A stretch of 64,000 nucleotides of DNA from Nonomuraea typhae (GCF_009760925.1 NZ_VRLV01000002.1:930001-994000), one strand, 5' to 3'. Shown: positions 6,268 to 14,605, counted from the stretch's first letter. Made by a program: numbers and translations. The notes: generated by a model not told the origin, from the letters alone.

Positions 6268-6972
6268 TCACCTGGGCCGGTGGCCCTTCTTGCCGCGGTT
6301 GGAGGGTACGGCCCGGCCGCTGGTTTTCCGCTGGGCCGGCTTCTTGGCGGGTGGGGTGGGGGTACGGCCGCGCGAGCTGTTGGCCGTGCGGCCGCGGACG
6401 ATGCCGATGAAGTCCTCCACCAAATCGGTCGTCGCCTCTGTGAGCCAGGCCAGCGCGACCTGGGACTGTGGCGCGTCCGTGACCGGCCGGTAGGTGAGGT
6501 CTCTTCGGTGGTGGAGGCGGGCCAGGGATTGCGGGACCAGGAGGAGGCCCGCGCCGGAGGCCACCAGTTCGACGGCCTCCGCCGTCGTGGCCGGGCGGGT
6601 GAACGCGGGTTCGCCGGGCCGGGCCGTCCATTCCAGGGTGTCGTCCAGGGGGTGGAGAACGTCGTAGCCGGCCAGGTCGGGGACGGAGACCTCCTCCACG
6701 GCGGCCATCTCGTGGTCCTTGGGCACCATGACCACCGTGGTCTCCACGTACAGGGGGATCACGCTGAGCTGTTCGCGGTCGACGGGCAGGCGGACGAAGG
6801 CGGCGTCGGCGCCGGTGTCGCGCAGGAGGGGTATCGCCTCGGCAACCGGGGTGGTGATCAGGGTGAGGGGCACGTCGGGCAGCCGCTCGGCCCAGATGCC
6901 GGCCCATTTCGCGGGCGTCACCCCGGGCACGTAGGCCAGGCGGAAGGCCCGGCCGTTCTCCTCACCAGTCAC
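6268..6972 (-). CDS. LysR-type substrate-binding domain protein without HTH
   Basis: 234 residues from GTG 6972. The sequence is a LysR effector-binding domain (type 2 periplasmic-binding fold): RLAYVPGVTPAKW, then LRDTGADAAFVRLPV and LVASGAGLLLVPQSLA, with no winged helix at the N-terminus. The C-terminus is a basic, proline-rich tail (about 40 residues) that could contact nucleic acid. It is divergent from a DUF5997 gene 55 bases away, a pairing seen across actinomycetes. The lack of an HTH means it either acts with a partner that binds DNA or senses a ligand in another way. Confidence 0.85.
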   Translation of the reverse strand: MTGEENGRAFRLAYVPGVTPAKWAGIWAERLPDVPLTLITTPVAEAIPLLRDTGADAAFVRLPVDREQLSVIPLYVETTVVMVPKDHEMAAVEEVSVPDLAGYDVLHPLDDTLEWTARPGEPAFTRPATTAEAVELVASGAGLLLVPQSLARLHHRRDLTYRPVTDAPQSQVALAWLTEATTDLVEDFIGIVRGRTANSSRGRTPTPPAKKPAQRKTSGRAVPSNRGKKGHRPR

Positions 6973-7027
6973 CTCGTCAGGGTACCGATGTCGGAAACCC
7001 CTGCTCCGGGTGGCTACCCTTGTCGCC

Positions 7028-7381
7028 ATGACCTCGTCCAAGCCGAAGACCATCCAGACGATGAAGCCCGCGACCGCGGCCAAGAAGCTGGGTGTCCTCC
7101 TCTCGGCCACTCCCGCCGAGTTCCAGGAGGGTGTCGTCTCCAGGGACGAGTTGAACGCGCTGCAGGCCAAGCCGCCCACCTGGCTCGCCGATCTGCGCCG
7201 CAACGGCCCGCATCCCCGGCAGGTCGTCGCCGCCAGGCTCGGGGTCTCGATTTCTGGGCTGGCGCGGGGCGGGGTCACCGAGCCGCTCACGACCGCGCAG
7301 ATCAACGCGCTGAAGGCGGAGAACCCCGAGTGGCTGGGGCGGGAGCGGGCGATCCAGGCCGAGCTCCGTAAGCAGGGCTGA
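7028..7381 (+). CDS. DUF5997 family protein
   Basis: 117 residues from ATG 7028. The family pattern is clear: KTIQTMKPATAAKKLGVLLS, then LxxxPPTWLADLRRNGPHPR, an AARLGVSISGLARGG helix-turn-helix-like segment and a conserved NPEWL near the C-terminus. The second half resembles a small DNA-binding fold, which is notable because the divergent neighbour is a LysR sensor domain lacking its own DNA-binding part. I infer that the two may work together. No biochemical role is known. Confidence 0.85.
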   Translation: MTSSKPKTIQTMKPATAAKKLGVLLSATPAEFQEGVVSRDELNALQAKPPTWLADLRRNGPHPRQVVAARLGVSISGLARGGVTEPLTTAQINALKAENPEWLGRERAIQAELRKQG

Positions 7382-7392
7382 CCAACGCAGGG

Positions 7393-7458
7393 GCGGCCAT
7401 CGCGAGGGTTCTCCTCGAGAACATGACCTGGACCGAAGAGTTGGTCGGCGATGGCCGC
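7393..7458. repeat. Three-way-junction-like inverted repeat between convergent genes
   Basis: GCGGCCATCGC (7393-7403) pairs perfectly with GCGATGGCCGC (7448-7458). The enclosed 44 bases carry a perfect inner hairpin, GTTCTC-CTC-GAGAAC (7408-7422), and a possible second one, GACC-gaagagtt-GGTC (about 7431-7446). It may be a bidirectional terminator for the converging genes or a small mobile or structured RNA element. The rest of 7382-7642 holds no evident gene. Confidence 0.55.
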
Positions 7459-7642
7459 GTCACCCATTGTGCAGCCGGGCGCACGGTCCGTGCCCGGGAA
7501 ACCTGAGAACCGGTCCGAGATCTTTTGGCCCCCGGGCGCGCCGCCGTTCGGCGGGAGGCGGCGTGCCCGGGGTTGGTGACCGGCGCGGGTGGCGAGGGTG
7601 CGGGCGACGGGGAAGCGTCGCGGCCGGCCCTCACCGGTGGCG

Positions 7643-8005
7643 TCAGTCCCTGCGGTGGAACACGCCGAACTTGTTGCCCGAGGTGTCCAGCAGGTAGGCG
7701 AAGTCGGTGCCGGCGCCGTCATCAATGATCTTGAAGACGACCTTGCCGCCCAGCGACTCGGCCTTCTCGCAGGCGGCGTCCACGTCGGCCACCTGCACGT
7801 GGAAGATCGCGTGGGAGGGGAACTCGCCCTTGGTGTTGTACAGGCCGCCGGTGGGCTGGTCGGCGCCCGGGGCGGTGACCAGGCGGTAGTCCATCGCGCC
7901 GCTGGTGTCACGGGTGTAGGCCCACCCGAACAGGCCGCCGTAGAAGCGCTCGGCGCCGTCGGGGTCGTCGGTCGACACCTCGAACCAGGTGACGGTGTTG
8001 TCCAC
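7643..8005 (-). CDS. VOC (glyoxalase/bleomycin-resistance) family protein
   Basis: 120 residues from GTG 8005, preceded by GAGGAGG at ideal spacing. The VOC fold is visible as two beta-alpha-beta-beta-beta halves: VTWFEVSTDDPDGAERFYGG, then FGWAYTRD, and later FHVQVADVDAACEKAESLGG, ending FAYLLDTSGNKFGVFH. Potential metal or ligand residues are not obvious. It lies just downstream of a WYL regulator on the same strand; that regulator may control it. The substrate is unknown. Confidence 0.88.
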   Translation of the reverse strand: MDNTVTWFEVSTDDPDGAERFYGGLFGWAYTRDTSGAMDYRLVTAPGADQPTGGLYNTKGEFPSHAIFHVQVADVDAACEKAESLGGKVVFKIIDDGAGTDFAYLLDTSGNKFGVFHRRD

Positions 8006-8082
8006 GTTGTCCTCCTCAAACTTTCGAACAAGACAACGATAAACCGGCGGTGCGACAACCCTATGTCGGTGTTTTCGATTGA

Positions 8083-8811
8083 TTAATCGATCACCGTGCC
8101 TCTCACGATCATCTCGGGGACGTCCGTGGCGAAGCCCTCCAGGGGGCGATCGGGAGCCTTCTCCTCCGTCACCGCGGCCGCCGCGATGCGGTCGAGGCGG
8201 AAGACGCGGACGTCGTCGCGGAGCCGGCACCAGGCCACGAGGTACCAGAAGCCGCCCCTGCCGCCCAGGAACACCCCCGGCTCCACCTCCCGCTGGGTCA
8301 GCGTGCCCTTGCGGTCGACGTAGTCGAGGCTGAGCACGCGGCGGCGCAGTAGCGCGTCCTCGATGGTGCGCGAGACGCCCTCGCCGCCCAAAGGCAGGAT
8401 CTCCTCGGGCGGGTCGGCCGGCGCCATGAGCTGCACCCGACGGGCCAGCTCCCTGGCCAGCTCGCCCTCGGGGCCCGGCATGGCCGCCACGAGCTTGCGC
8501 AGCGCGCTGCGGGCCTGCTGGGCGAAGGGCTGGTCGTCGCCGGCCCGGCTGAGCGCCACCGCGATGGCCACCGCCTCGGGCGGGGTGAAGTTGAGCGGCG
8601 GCAGCGACATCTTCTTGTCGATGGCGTAGCCGCCCTTGCGGCCGGTCGCGGCGTAGATGGGCACGCCGGACTCCTGGAGCGCCAGGATGTCGCGCTCGAT
8701 CGTGCGCGCGCTCACCTCGAAGCGCTTGGCCAGCTCCCTCGCCGACCGGGATCTGGGGGCGATCGCGCGCAGTTCTTCCACCAGCGCGTAGAGCCGATCA
8801 GTCCGGTTCAC
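8083..8811 (-). CDS. YafY-type HTH/WYL domain regulator
   Basis: 242 residues from GTG 8811. An N-terminal DeoR-like HTH_11 (RLYALVEELRAIAPRSRSAR, then ARTIERDILALQESGVPIYA) is followed by a linker and a WYL domain (LSLDYVDRKGTLTQREVEPG, then FWYLVAWCRLRDDVRVFRLD). WYL domains bind nucleic acids or ligands. The VOC gene starts 78 bases downstream on the same strand and is the obvious candidate target. The short gap contains TCGATT-GATT-AATCGA (8075-8090), which could be an operator or weak terminator. Confidence 0.9.
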   Translation of the reverse strand: MNRTDRLYALVEELRAIAPRSRSARELAKRFEVSARTIERDILALQESGVPIYAATGRKGGYAIDKKMSLPPLNFTPPEAVAIAVALSRAGDDQPFAQQARSALRKLVAAMPGPEGELARELARRVQLMAPADPPEEILPLGGEGVSRTIEDALLRRRVLSLDYVDRKGTLTQREVEPGVFLGGRGGFWYLVAWCRLRDDVRVFRLDRIAAAAVTEEKAPDRPLEGFATDVPEMIVRGTVID

Positions 8812-8885
8812 GTTCCCGACGGTACGCGGGAACACCGACAAACTCGGGATTCGCGCACGCCAGGCAGGTTGTTCTGGCCCCCGAG

Positions 8886-9920
8886 CTACCCTGTGATCAC
8901 CTCGCCGGTCCAGTCGAGCAGCCGGTCCAACGGCCACGTGTTGACGATCCGCTCGGGCTCGATGCCGCACAGCGCCGCCCGTTCGCAGCCGAAGCGCTGC
9001 CAGTCGAGCTGCCCCGGCGCGTGGGCGTCGGAGTCGATCGCGAACAGGCATCCCCACTCGTACGCCTGGCGCATGAGGCGCTTGGGCGGGTCCAGCCGGT
9101 CGGGCCGGGAGTTGATCTCGACCGCGACGCCGAAGCGGCGGCATGCCTCGAAGACCAGCTCGGCGTCGAACTCCGACTCGGGCCGCAGGCCGCCGCGCCT
9201 GGTCCCGGCCTTGACGATGCGGCCGGTGCAGTGGCCGAGCACGTCGACGTGGGGGTTGGCGATGGCGGTGACCATGCGGCGGGTCATCTCGTGGCGGTTC
9301 ATGCGCAGCTTGGAGTGCACGCTGGCCACCACGACGTCCAGGCGGGCCAGCAGCTCGGGCTCCTGGTCGAGGGTGCCGTCGGGGTGGATGTCCACCTCGA
9401 TGCCGGTCAGGATCCTGAACGGCGCGAGCTCCTCGTTGAGCCGCTCCACCTGGTCGAGCTGGCGCTTCAGGCGGGCCGGCGACAGGCCGTTGGCCACGGT
9501 CAGGCGGGGCGAGTGGTCGGTCAGCGCCCAGTACTCGTGGCCCAGCGACTTGGCCGCCGCGGCCATCTCCTCGATCGGGGAGCCGCCGTCGGACCAGTCG
9601 GAATGGCTGTGCAGGTCGCCCTTGAGCGCGGCGCGCAGGGCCGCGGTGGCGCCGTCCAGGTCGGCGCCCTCCGTGGCCTGCAGGCGGCGCAGGTACGTGG
9701 GCGTCTGCCCGGCCAGCGCCTCGGTGACGGCCAGGGCGGTGACCTTGCCGATGCCGGGCAGCTCGGCCAGGCCGCCCGTGTCCGCCAGCCGTACCAGCTC
9801 GTCGTGGGGCAGATCGGCGACGACGGCGGCGGCGCGTCGGAAGGCGCGCACCCGGTAGGTGGGCTCGCCCGCGCGCTCCAGAAGGAAGGCGATGTCGCGC
9901 AACGCCTGAACCGGGTCCAT
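8886..9920 (-). CDS. PHP-domain phosphoesterase, PolX C-terminal type with HhH
   Basis: 344 residues. Residues 1-75 hold helix-hairpin-helix motifs (LAELPGIGKVTALAVTEALA). From about 100 on is a PHP domain: GDLHSHSDWSDGG (metal-binding His/Asp), ALTDHSPRL, ILTGIEVDIHPDG, VVVASVHSKL, HVDVLGHCTGR and FAIDSDAHAPG. This matches the C-terminal exonuclease/phosphoesterase part of bacterial PolX without the polymerase palm. It is likely a metal-dependent DNA-processing or phosphoesterase enzyme. It is the first gene of a minus-strand run with the WYL regulator 74 bases downstream. Confidence 0.88.
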   Translation of the reverse strand: MDPVQALRDIAFLLERAGEPTYRVRAFRRAAAVVADLPHDELVRLADTGGLAELPGIGKVTALAVTEALAGQTPTYLRRLQATEGADLDGATAALRAALKGDLHSHSDWSDGGSPIEEMAAAAKSLGHEYWALTDHSPRLTVANGLSPARLKRQLDQVERLNEELAPFRILTGIEVDIHPDGTLDQEPELLARLDVVVASVHSKLRMNRHEMTRRMVTAIANPHVDVLGHCTGRIVKAGTRRGGLRPESEFDAELVFEACRRFGVAVEINSRPDRLDPPKRLMRQAYEWGCLFAIDSDAHAPGQLDWQRFGCERAALCGIEPERIVNTWPLDRLLDWTGEVITG

Positions 9921-10035
9921 AGAGAGATAAATACCCCAAGCAGGGGGTTAAGTGTTTTGAAAGCGTTGCGGACTACATATTGAGGCGGACAAACAGCGTC
10001 GATAGGCTTACCGGCCCACGTTGATCTGGAGCTTG

Positions 10036-10410
10036 ATGACCGCCCCGCCAGCCGCCCCGAAGTCCGGCAAGTCCTCCAAGGTGATCACGCTGACCGTGAT
10101 CGGCATCGTCTCGGTCATGGTCGTCGGCTACTGCGCGGCCCAGGGCGACGACGAGGTGACCGCCGACTGCGTCGAGGCGAGCAGCATCGACGGCGGCTCG
10201 TACGTGGTGGTCGACGACGACCTGTGCGACGACGACCACTACCACTCCGGCGGCTACAGCGCCTACCGCTGGTACTACGGCGGCACCCGCAGCGGCGCCC
10301 GCGTCCACGGCGGCACCACCGTCCGCCCGGCCGACGTCACGATCAGCAGCCGCGACGGCAAGTCCATCCAGCGCGGCGGCTTCGGCGGCCGCTGGAGCGG
10401 TGGCAGCTGA
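10036..10410 (+). CDS. Membrane-anchored small protein with C-terminal RGGFGGR tail
   Basis: 124 residues from ATG 10036 (GGAG five bases upstream). One N-terminal transmembrane helix (VITLTVIGIVSVMVVGY) is followed by an acidic exported region, a YSAYRWYYGGT motif, and a C-terminal tail RGGFGGRWSGGS. The next gene encodes a lipoprotein with the same HSAYxWYYGGT motif and an equally spaced RDGFGGRDTTGS tail. E. coli YgiB (DUF1190), which is encoded beside a related ligase, also has an RGGFG C-terminal motif. It is probably the first gene of the ligase/DUF350 operon and may be a substrate. Confidence 0.8.
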   Translation: MTAPPAAPKSGKSSKVITLTVIGIVSVMVVGYCAAQGDDEVTADCVEASSIDGGSYVVVDDDLCDDDHYHSGGYSAYRWYYGGTRSGARVHGGTTVRPADVTISSRDGKSIQRGGFGGRWSGGS

Positions 10411-10411
10411 G

Positions 10412-10834
10412 ATGGGCAGAAGGCTCGCCTCCCGGAACGTCTCGATCGGCGCCATGACGGCGCTGTCCACGCTGGTCCTGGCCGCGTGCGCGCAGGCCGC
10501 CGCGCCGCCCCTTCCCGCCGTCGATCCCCCGGCCTACGCCGAAGACGCAGAGGACGCCGACGAGCCCGCGGACGTCACCGCCACCTGTGTACGGCGTGGC
10601 GGCGAGGTGAACGGCCGCTACCCGGTGGCCGCGGACCGTCATTGCGACGGAGCCGGCAAGCACAGCGCCTACATGTGGTATTACGGCGGCACCAGAATCA
10701 AGAAGCACGTCAGGGACGGCACCACCCGGCGCCCCCGCGGCGTCACCATCACCACCGCGGCCGGCGACGAGATCGGCAGAAGCGGCCGGATCTCCCGCGA
10801 CGGCTTCGGCGGGCGCGACACGACAGGGAGCTGA
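10412..10834 (+). CDS. Lipoprotein paralogue with WYYGGT motif and RDGFGGR tail
   Basis: 140 residues from ATG 10412, two bases after the previous stop. The N-terminus is a lipoprotein signal peptide with lipobox LAAC, so the mature protein is anchored on the outer face of the membrane. It shares HSAYMWYYGGT and the C-terminal RDGFGGRDTTGS tail with the preceding protein; both tails have 12 residues from Arg to the end. One cysteine pair lies in the exported part. Its placement directly before an ATP-grasp ligase gene (three bases) suggests a common pathway. Confidence 0.82.
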   Translation: MGRRLASRNVSIGAMTALSTLVLAACAQAAAPPLPAVDPPAYAEDAEDADEPADVTATCVRRGGEVNGRYPVAADRHCDGAGKHSAYMWYYGGTRIKKHVRDGTTRRPRGVTITTAAGDEIGRSGRISRDGFGGRDTTGS

Positions 10835-10837
10835 GCG

Positions 10838-11983
10838 GTGCGACGCGAGACGGGGACGCCCCGCGACGGCTGGGAGAAGACGATCGAGAGCCAGGGCCTG
10901 GCCTATCACCGGGCCGCGCACCCGGCCGGACTGGCCCGGCCGTACTGGGACGAGTCCGCCCACTACGTCTTCTCCATGGACGAGGTCCTCAGCCTGGAAG
11001 AGCAGGTCGAGGAGCTGCACCGGATGTGCCTGGAGGCGGTCGAGCACGTGGTCACGGCCGGCCGCTACGCCGACTTCGCCATCCCCGAGTGGGCCCGCGA
11101 GGAGGTGGCCCGCTCCTGGACGCGGCGCGACGGCCACCTGTACGCCCGCTTCGACCTGCGCTACGACGGCGCCGGCCCGGCCAAGCTGCTGGAGTACAAC
11201 GCCGACACGCCCACGTCGCTGGTGGAGTCGTCGGTCGTGCAGTGGTTCTGGCTGAAGGACACCCACCCGGACGACGATCAGTGGAACTCCATCCACGAGC
11301 GCCTCATCGACCGCTGGCGGGAGCTCCACCTGCCGCCCGGCCCCACCCACTTCGCCTGGACGAACATGGACGAGACCGGCGAGGAGGCCATGACCCTGGC
11401 CTACTTGCAGGAGACCGCCGGGCAGGCCGGGCGCGAGACCGTGGCCATCGCCATGGAGGACATCGGCTGGGACCGCCGCAACCGCCGCTTCGTGGACGTG
11501 GAGGAGCGGTGGATCCGGTCGGCGTTCAAGCTGTATCCGTGGGAGTGGATGCTCGCCGACGACTTCGGCAGGCAGGCGGTACGGCACGCCACCTGGATCG
11601 AGCCGCTGTGGAAGACGCTGCTGTCGAACAAGGCGCTGCTGGCGGTCCTGTGGGAGTTGTTCCCCGGCCATCCCAACCTTCTGCCCGCCTACCTCGACGG
11701 TCCTCGTGACATGTCGTCCTACATCGCGAAACCCCTGCTGGGCCGGGAAGGCGCCTCCATGCGCATCGTCACCCCGACCGGCACCCAGGAGACCACCGGC
11801 TCCTACGGCGCCGAGGGCTACGTCTACCAGGGCTTCGAGGCGCTGCCCGGGTTCGACGGGCAGCGGCCGGTGCTGGGCGCGTGGGTGGTCGCCGACGAGT
11901 CCGCCGGCCTCGGCATCCGCGAGACCACCGGTTACATCACCGACGACACCTCGTCGTTCGTTCCCCACCGAATAGAGCACTAA
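10838..11983 (+). CDS. Glutathionylspermidine synthase-like ATP-grasp ligase
   Basis: 381 residues, GTG start. The GSP_synth ATP-grasp family is recognised by AHYVFSMDEV, YDGAGPAKLLEYNADTPTSL, and the C-terminal IAKPLLGREGASMRIV and YVYQGFEALPGFDGQRPVLG blocks. Related E. coli proteins are YgiC and YjfC, which lack the amidase half and whose acceptor is unknown. It probably joins an amine or amino acid to a carboxylate using ATP in the cytosol. The operon order (YgiB-like small proteins, ligase, DUF350) matches the logic of E. coli ygiB-ygiC and the yjf cluster. Confidence 0.88.
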   Translation: MRRETGTPRDGWEKTIESQGLAYHRAAHPAGLARPYWDESAHYVFSMDEVLSLEEQVEELHRMCLEAVEHVVTAGRYADFAIPEWAREEVARSWTRRDGHLYARFDLRYDGAGPAKLLEYNADTPTSLVESSVVQWFWLKDTHPDDDQWNSIHERLIDRWRELHLPPGPTHFAWTNMDETGEEAMTLAYLQETAGQAGRETVAIAMEDIGWDRRNRRFVDVEERWIRSAFKLYPWEWMLADDFGRQAVRHATWIEPLWKTLLSNKALLAVLWELFPGHPNLLPAYLDGPRDMSSYIAKPLLGREGASMRIVTPTGTQETTGSYGAEGYVYQGFEALPGFDGQRPVLGAWVVADESAGLGIRETTGYITDDTSSFVPHRIEH

Positions 11984-11984
11984 C

Positions 11985-12416
11985 GTGACCCTCCTCGAAA
12001 CCCTGGTCCGCGGCGCCGGATACATCGCCTCCTACGCCGCCCTCGGCGTCATCCTGATGATCATCGGCTTCTACGTCATCGACCTGGCCATCCCCGGCAA
12101 GCTCAGCCAGATCATCAAGACCGACCGCAACCCCAACGCCACCCTCCTGACCACCTCCGGCCTGGCCGCCGTCGGCCTCATCGTCACCGCCTCCATCTGG
12201 TCCTCCGGCGGAGCGCTCCTGGACGGCCTGGCCCAGACGGCGGTCTTCGGTCTCGTCGGCATCGCCGTACAGACCGTCGCGATGCTCGTCTTCGACCGGA
12301 TCGTCGGCATCTCCGTGCGTGAGCTGGTCAAGGAGCCGGAGCTGCAGCCCGGCACCCGCCTGCTGGCCGTCACCCATCTGGCGATCGGCCTGATCACCGC
12401 CGTCGCGGTCATCTGA
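11985..12416 (+). CDS. DUF350 membrane protein (YjfL family)
   Basis: 143 residues, GTG start one base after the ligase stop. Four transmembrane helices are evident at about residues 13-35, 55-75, 80-102 and 120-142. IGFYVIDLAIPGKL after the first helix is the DUF350 signature. In E. coli the homologue YjfL is encoded with a YjfC ligase and a YjfM (DUF1190) protein. A shared membrane-associated modification system is the simplest reading. No transport or catalytic residue can be pointed to. Confidence 0.85.
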   Translation: MTLLETLVRGAGYIASYAALGVILMIIGFYVIDLAIPGKLSQIIKTDRNPNATLLTTSGLAAVGLIVTASIWSSGGALLDGLAQTAVFGLVGIAVQTVAMLVFDRIVGISVRELVKEPELQPGTRLLAVTHLAIGLITAVAVI

Positions 12417-12438
12417 ACCGACCTGGCACCCTAGAAGG

Positions 12439-13605
12439 GTGACCACCCGGGAAGACACCACACGGCGGCTGGAGCGCGCGATGGGCGCGCTCGGCACCGC
12501 GGCCATGGCGCGCATGGACGATCGGCTGCCCTGGTTCCGCGCGCTCAGCGCCGAAGACCGCTCCTGGGTCGGCCTGGTGGCGCAGGCCGGCATCGCCGCC
12601 TTCGTGGAGTGGTTCCAGCACGCCGACGAGAAGCGCCCGACGCCCAGCATCGAGTTCTTCGGTACGGCGCCGCGCGAGCTGAAGCGGGTCATCAGCCTCC
12701 AGCAGACCGTGGACATCATCCGGGCCGTGGTCGAGGTCGTCGAGACGCAGACCGACCAGCTGGCCGCCCCCGGCGGCGAGGACCAGCTCCAGCAGGCCAT
12801 GCTGCGCTACACCCGCGACGTGGCCTTCGCCGCCGCCCATGTCTACGCCCGCGAGGCCGAGGCCCGCGGCTCCTGGGACTCCCGCCTGGAGGCGCTGATC
12901 GTCGACGCCCTGGTGCGCGGCGAGGTGGACGACGGCCTGCACTCCTGGGCCGCCGCGCTGGGCTGGACCTCCTCCCCCGTCGTCGTGGTCGCCGGGCACG
13001 CTCCGGAGGGCGACCCCCGGGCGGTGATCGACGGGCTGCGCGACAAGGGCCGGCGCATCGGCATGGATCTGCTGGCCGGCGTCCAGGCCGACCGGCTGAT
13101 CGTGATCGTCGGCGGCGCCGAGAGCGTCAACGAGGCGGCCAAGCAGGTCGTGCCCCGCTTCGGCCAGGGGCCGATCGTCATCGGGCCCGAGGTGCCCGAC
13201 CTGCACGCCGCCGCCCGCTCGGCGAGCGCGGCGCTGGCCGGGCTGAAGGCGTCCGCCGGCTGGCCGGACGCGCCCCGCCCGGTGCACGCCGAGGACCTGC
13301 TGGCCGAGCGCGCGCTCGACGGCGACGACGACGCCAGGCAGCAGCTCGTGGAGAACGTCTACCTGCCGCTGGCCGGCACCCCGCTGCTCGACACCCTGGC
13401 CACCTATCTGGAGCAGGGCACGTCGCTGGAGGCCACGGCCCGGCTGCTGTTCGTTCACCCCAACACCGTCAGGTACCGGCTGAAGAAGATCACCGAGCTG
13501 ACCGGCTACCAGCCGACGGAGGGCCGCTCCGCCTTCACCCTGCAGGTGGGGCTTATCCTGGGACGCCTGTCGGAGAGCTCCGTAACCTGGCGCGCCCTAA
13601 CGTAA
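12439..13605 (+). CDS. fasR: FasR, PucR-type activator of fatty-acid synthesis
   Basis: 388 residues, GTG start. The C-terminal 60 residues carry the PucR-type HTH_30 (LLDTLATYLEQGTSLEATAR, then FVHPNTVRYRLKKITELTGY). Upstream is a degenerate GGDEF-like/sensor region. It lies immediately before fabD-fabH-acpP-fabF in the same direction, the position of FasR in Streptomyces, where it activates this cluster. The perfect inverted repeat at 13624-13638 between fasR and fabD is a natural candidate binding site. Confidence 0.9.
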   Translation: MTTREDTTRRLERAMGALGTAAMARMDDRLPWFRALSAEDRSWVGLVAQAGIAAFVEWFQHADEKRPTPSIEFFGTAPRELKRVISLQQTVDIIRAVVEVVETQTDQLAAPGGEDQLQQAMLRYTRDVAFAAAHVYAREAEARGSWDSRLEALIVDALVRGEVDDGLHSWAAALGWTSSPVVVVAGHAPEGDPRAVIDGLRDKGRRIGMDLLAGVQADRLIVIVGGAESVNEAAKQVVPRFGQGPIVIGPEVPDLHAAARSASAALAGLKASAGWPDAPRPVHAEDLLAERALDGDDDARQQLVENVYLPLAGTPLLDTLATYLEQGTSLEATARLLFVHPNTVRYRLKKITELTGYQPTEGRSAFTLQVGLILGRLSESSVTWRALT

Positions 13606-13623
13606 CCTGGCCGAAACTCCCGC

Positions 13624-13638
13624 TGTAGGGTTCCTACA
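13624..13638. promoter_or_regulatory. Candidate FasR operator upstream of fabD
   Basis: TGTAGG-GTT-CCTACA is a perfect 6+3+6 inverted repeat in the short fasR-fabD intergenic region, 70 bases before the fabD start. FasR is known to bind the fabD promoter in Streptomyces; assignment to this repeat is inference. Confidence 0.6.
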
Positions 13639-13708
13639 AAACCCCGTGGACAAAGTTCGTACGGATCTCCATCCGCGTGTCGAACCTCTACAGGGCATGG
13701 TGGATTTC

Positions 13709-14605
13709 GTGCTTGTACTCGTCGCTCCGGGCCAAGGTGCCCAGAAACCCGGCTTCGTGACCCCGTGGCTTGAGCTGCCCGGCCTCGCCGACCGGCTGGC
13801 CGCGTGGTCCGACATCGCCGGCATCGACCTCATCGCCTACGGCACCACGGCCGGTGAGGACGAGATCAAGGACACCGCCGTCGCCCAGCCGCTGCTGGTG
13901 GCCACCGCGATCGCCGCCGCCGAGGCCCTGGACGCCACGCCCGATCTGCTGGCCGGCCACAGCGTCGGCGAGCTGGCCGCGGCCGCCCTCGCCGGGGTCG
14001 TCACCGCCGAGCAGGCGCTGGAGCTGGTGCGGGTGCGCGCCCAGGCCATGGCCAAGGCGGCCACGGTCACCGAGACCGGCATGACCGCCGTCCTGGGCGG
14101 TGACGAGCAGGAGGTCCTGGCCGCCCTCGACCGGCACGGCCTGACCCCCGCCAACACCAACGGCGCAGGTCAGATCGTCGCCGGCGGAACACTCGAGCAG
14201 CTCGCCGCGTTGAAGGAGGAGCCGCCGGCACGCGCCCGCCTCATTCCGCTGAAGGTCGCCGGCGCGTTCCACACCGTCCACATGGCCCCGGCCGTGACCG
14301 CGCTGCGCGAGAGCGCCACCGCGATCACCCCGGCCGAGCCGCGGGTCAAGCTCCTGTCCAACGCCGACGGCAAGGTCGTCGGCAGCGGTAGCGAGTTCGT
14401 CGAGCGGCTCATCAACCAGGTGAGCAACCCGGTCCGCTGGGACGCCTGCATGGCCACGATGACCGAGCTCGGTGTCACCGAGATGATCGAGCTGCTGCCC
14501 GGCGGCACGCTGACCGGGCTGGCCAAGCGCGGCATGCCCGGTGTGCGGACCGTGGCGCTGAAGACACCGGACGACCTCGACGCCGCCAGGGAGCTGATCA
14601 AGTGA
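13709..14605 (+). CDS. fabD: Malonyl-CoA:ACP malonyltransferase
   Basis: 298 residues from GTG 13709, chosen because homologues begin at VLVLVAPGQGAQ; an in-frame ATG at 13697 is the alternative. It transfers malonyl from CoA to ACP to supply elongation units. GQGAQ forms the oxyanion region, Ser85 in GHSVGE is the nucleophile and His188 in GAFHTVHM completes the dyad. The protein length is normal for FabD. Its stop overlaps the fabH start (GTGA), so the two are coupled within the fabDHPF operon. Confidence 0.95.
   Translation: MLVLVAPGQGAQKPGFVTPWLELPGLADRLAAWSDIAGIDLIAYGTTAGEDEIKDTAVAQPLLVATAIAAAEALDATPDLLAGHSVGELAAAALAGVVTAEQALELVRVRAQAMAKAATVTETGMTAVLGGDEQEVLAALDRHGLTPANTNGAGQIVAGGTLEQLAALKEEPPARARLIPLKVAGAFHTVHMAPAVTALRESATAITPAEPRVKLLSNADGKVVGSGSEFVERLINQVSNPVRWDACMATMTELGVTEMIELLPGGTLTGLAKRGMPGVRTVALKTPDDLDAARELIK

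Noticed and set aside
8083..9939. Single 618-residue minus-strand frame covering the WYL and PHP genes
   Set aside because: Only the part downstream of GTG 8811 has WYL family sequence; the rest is an out-of-frame reading of the PHP gene.
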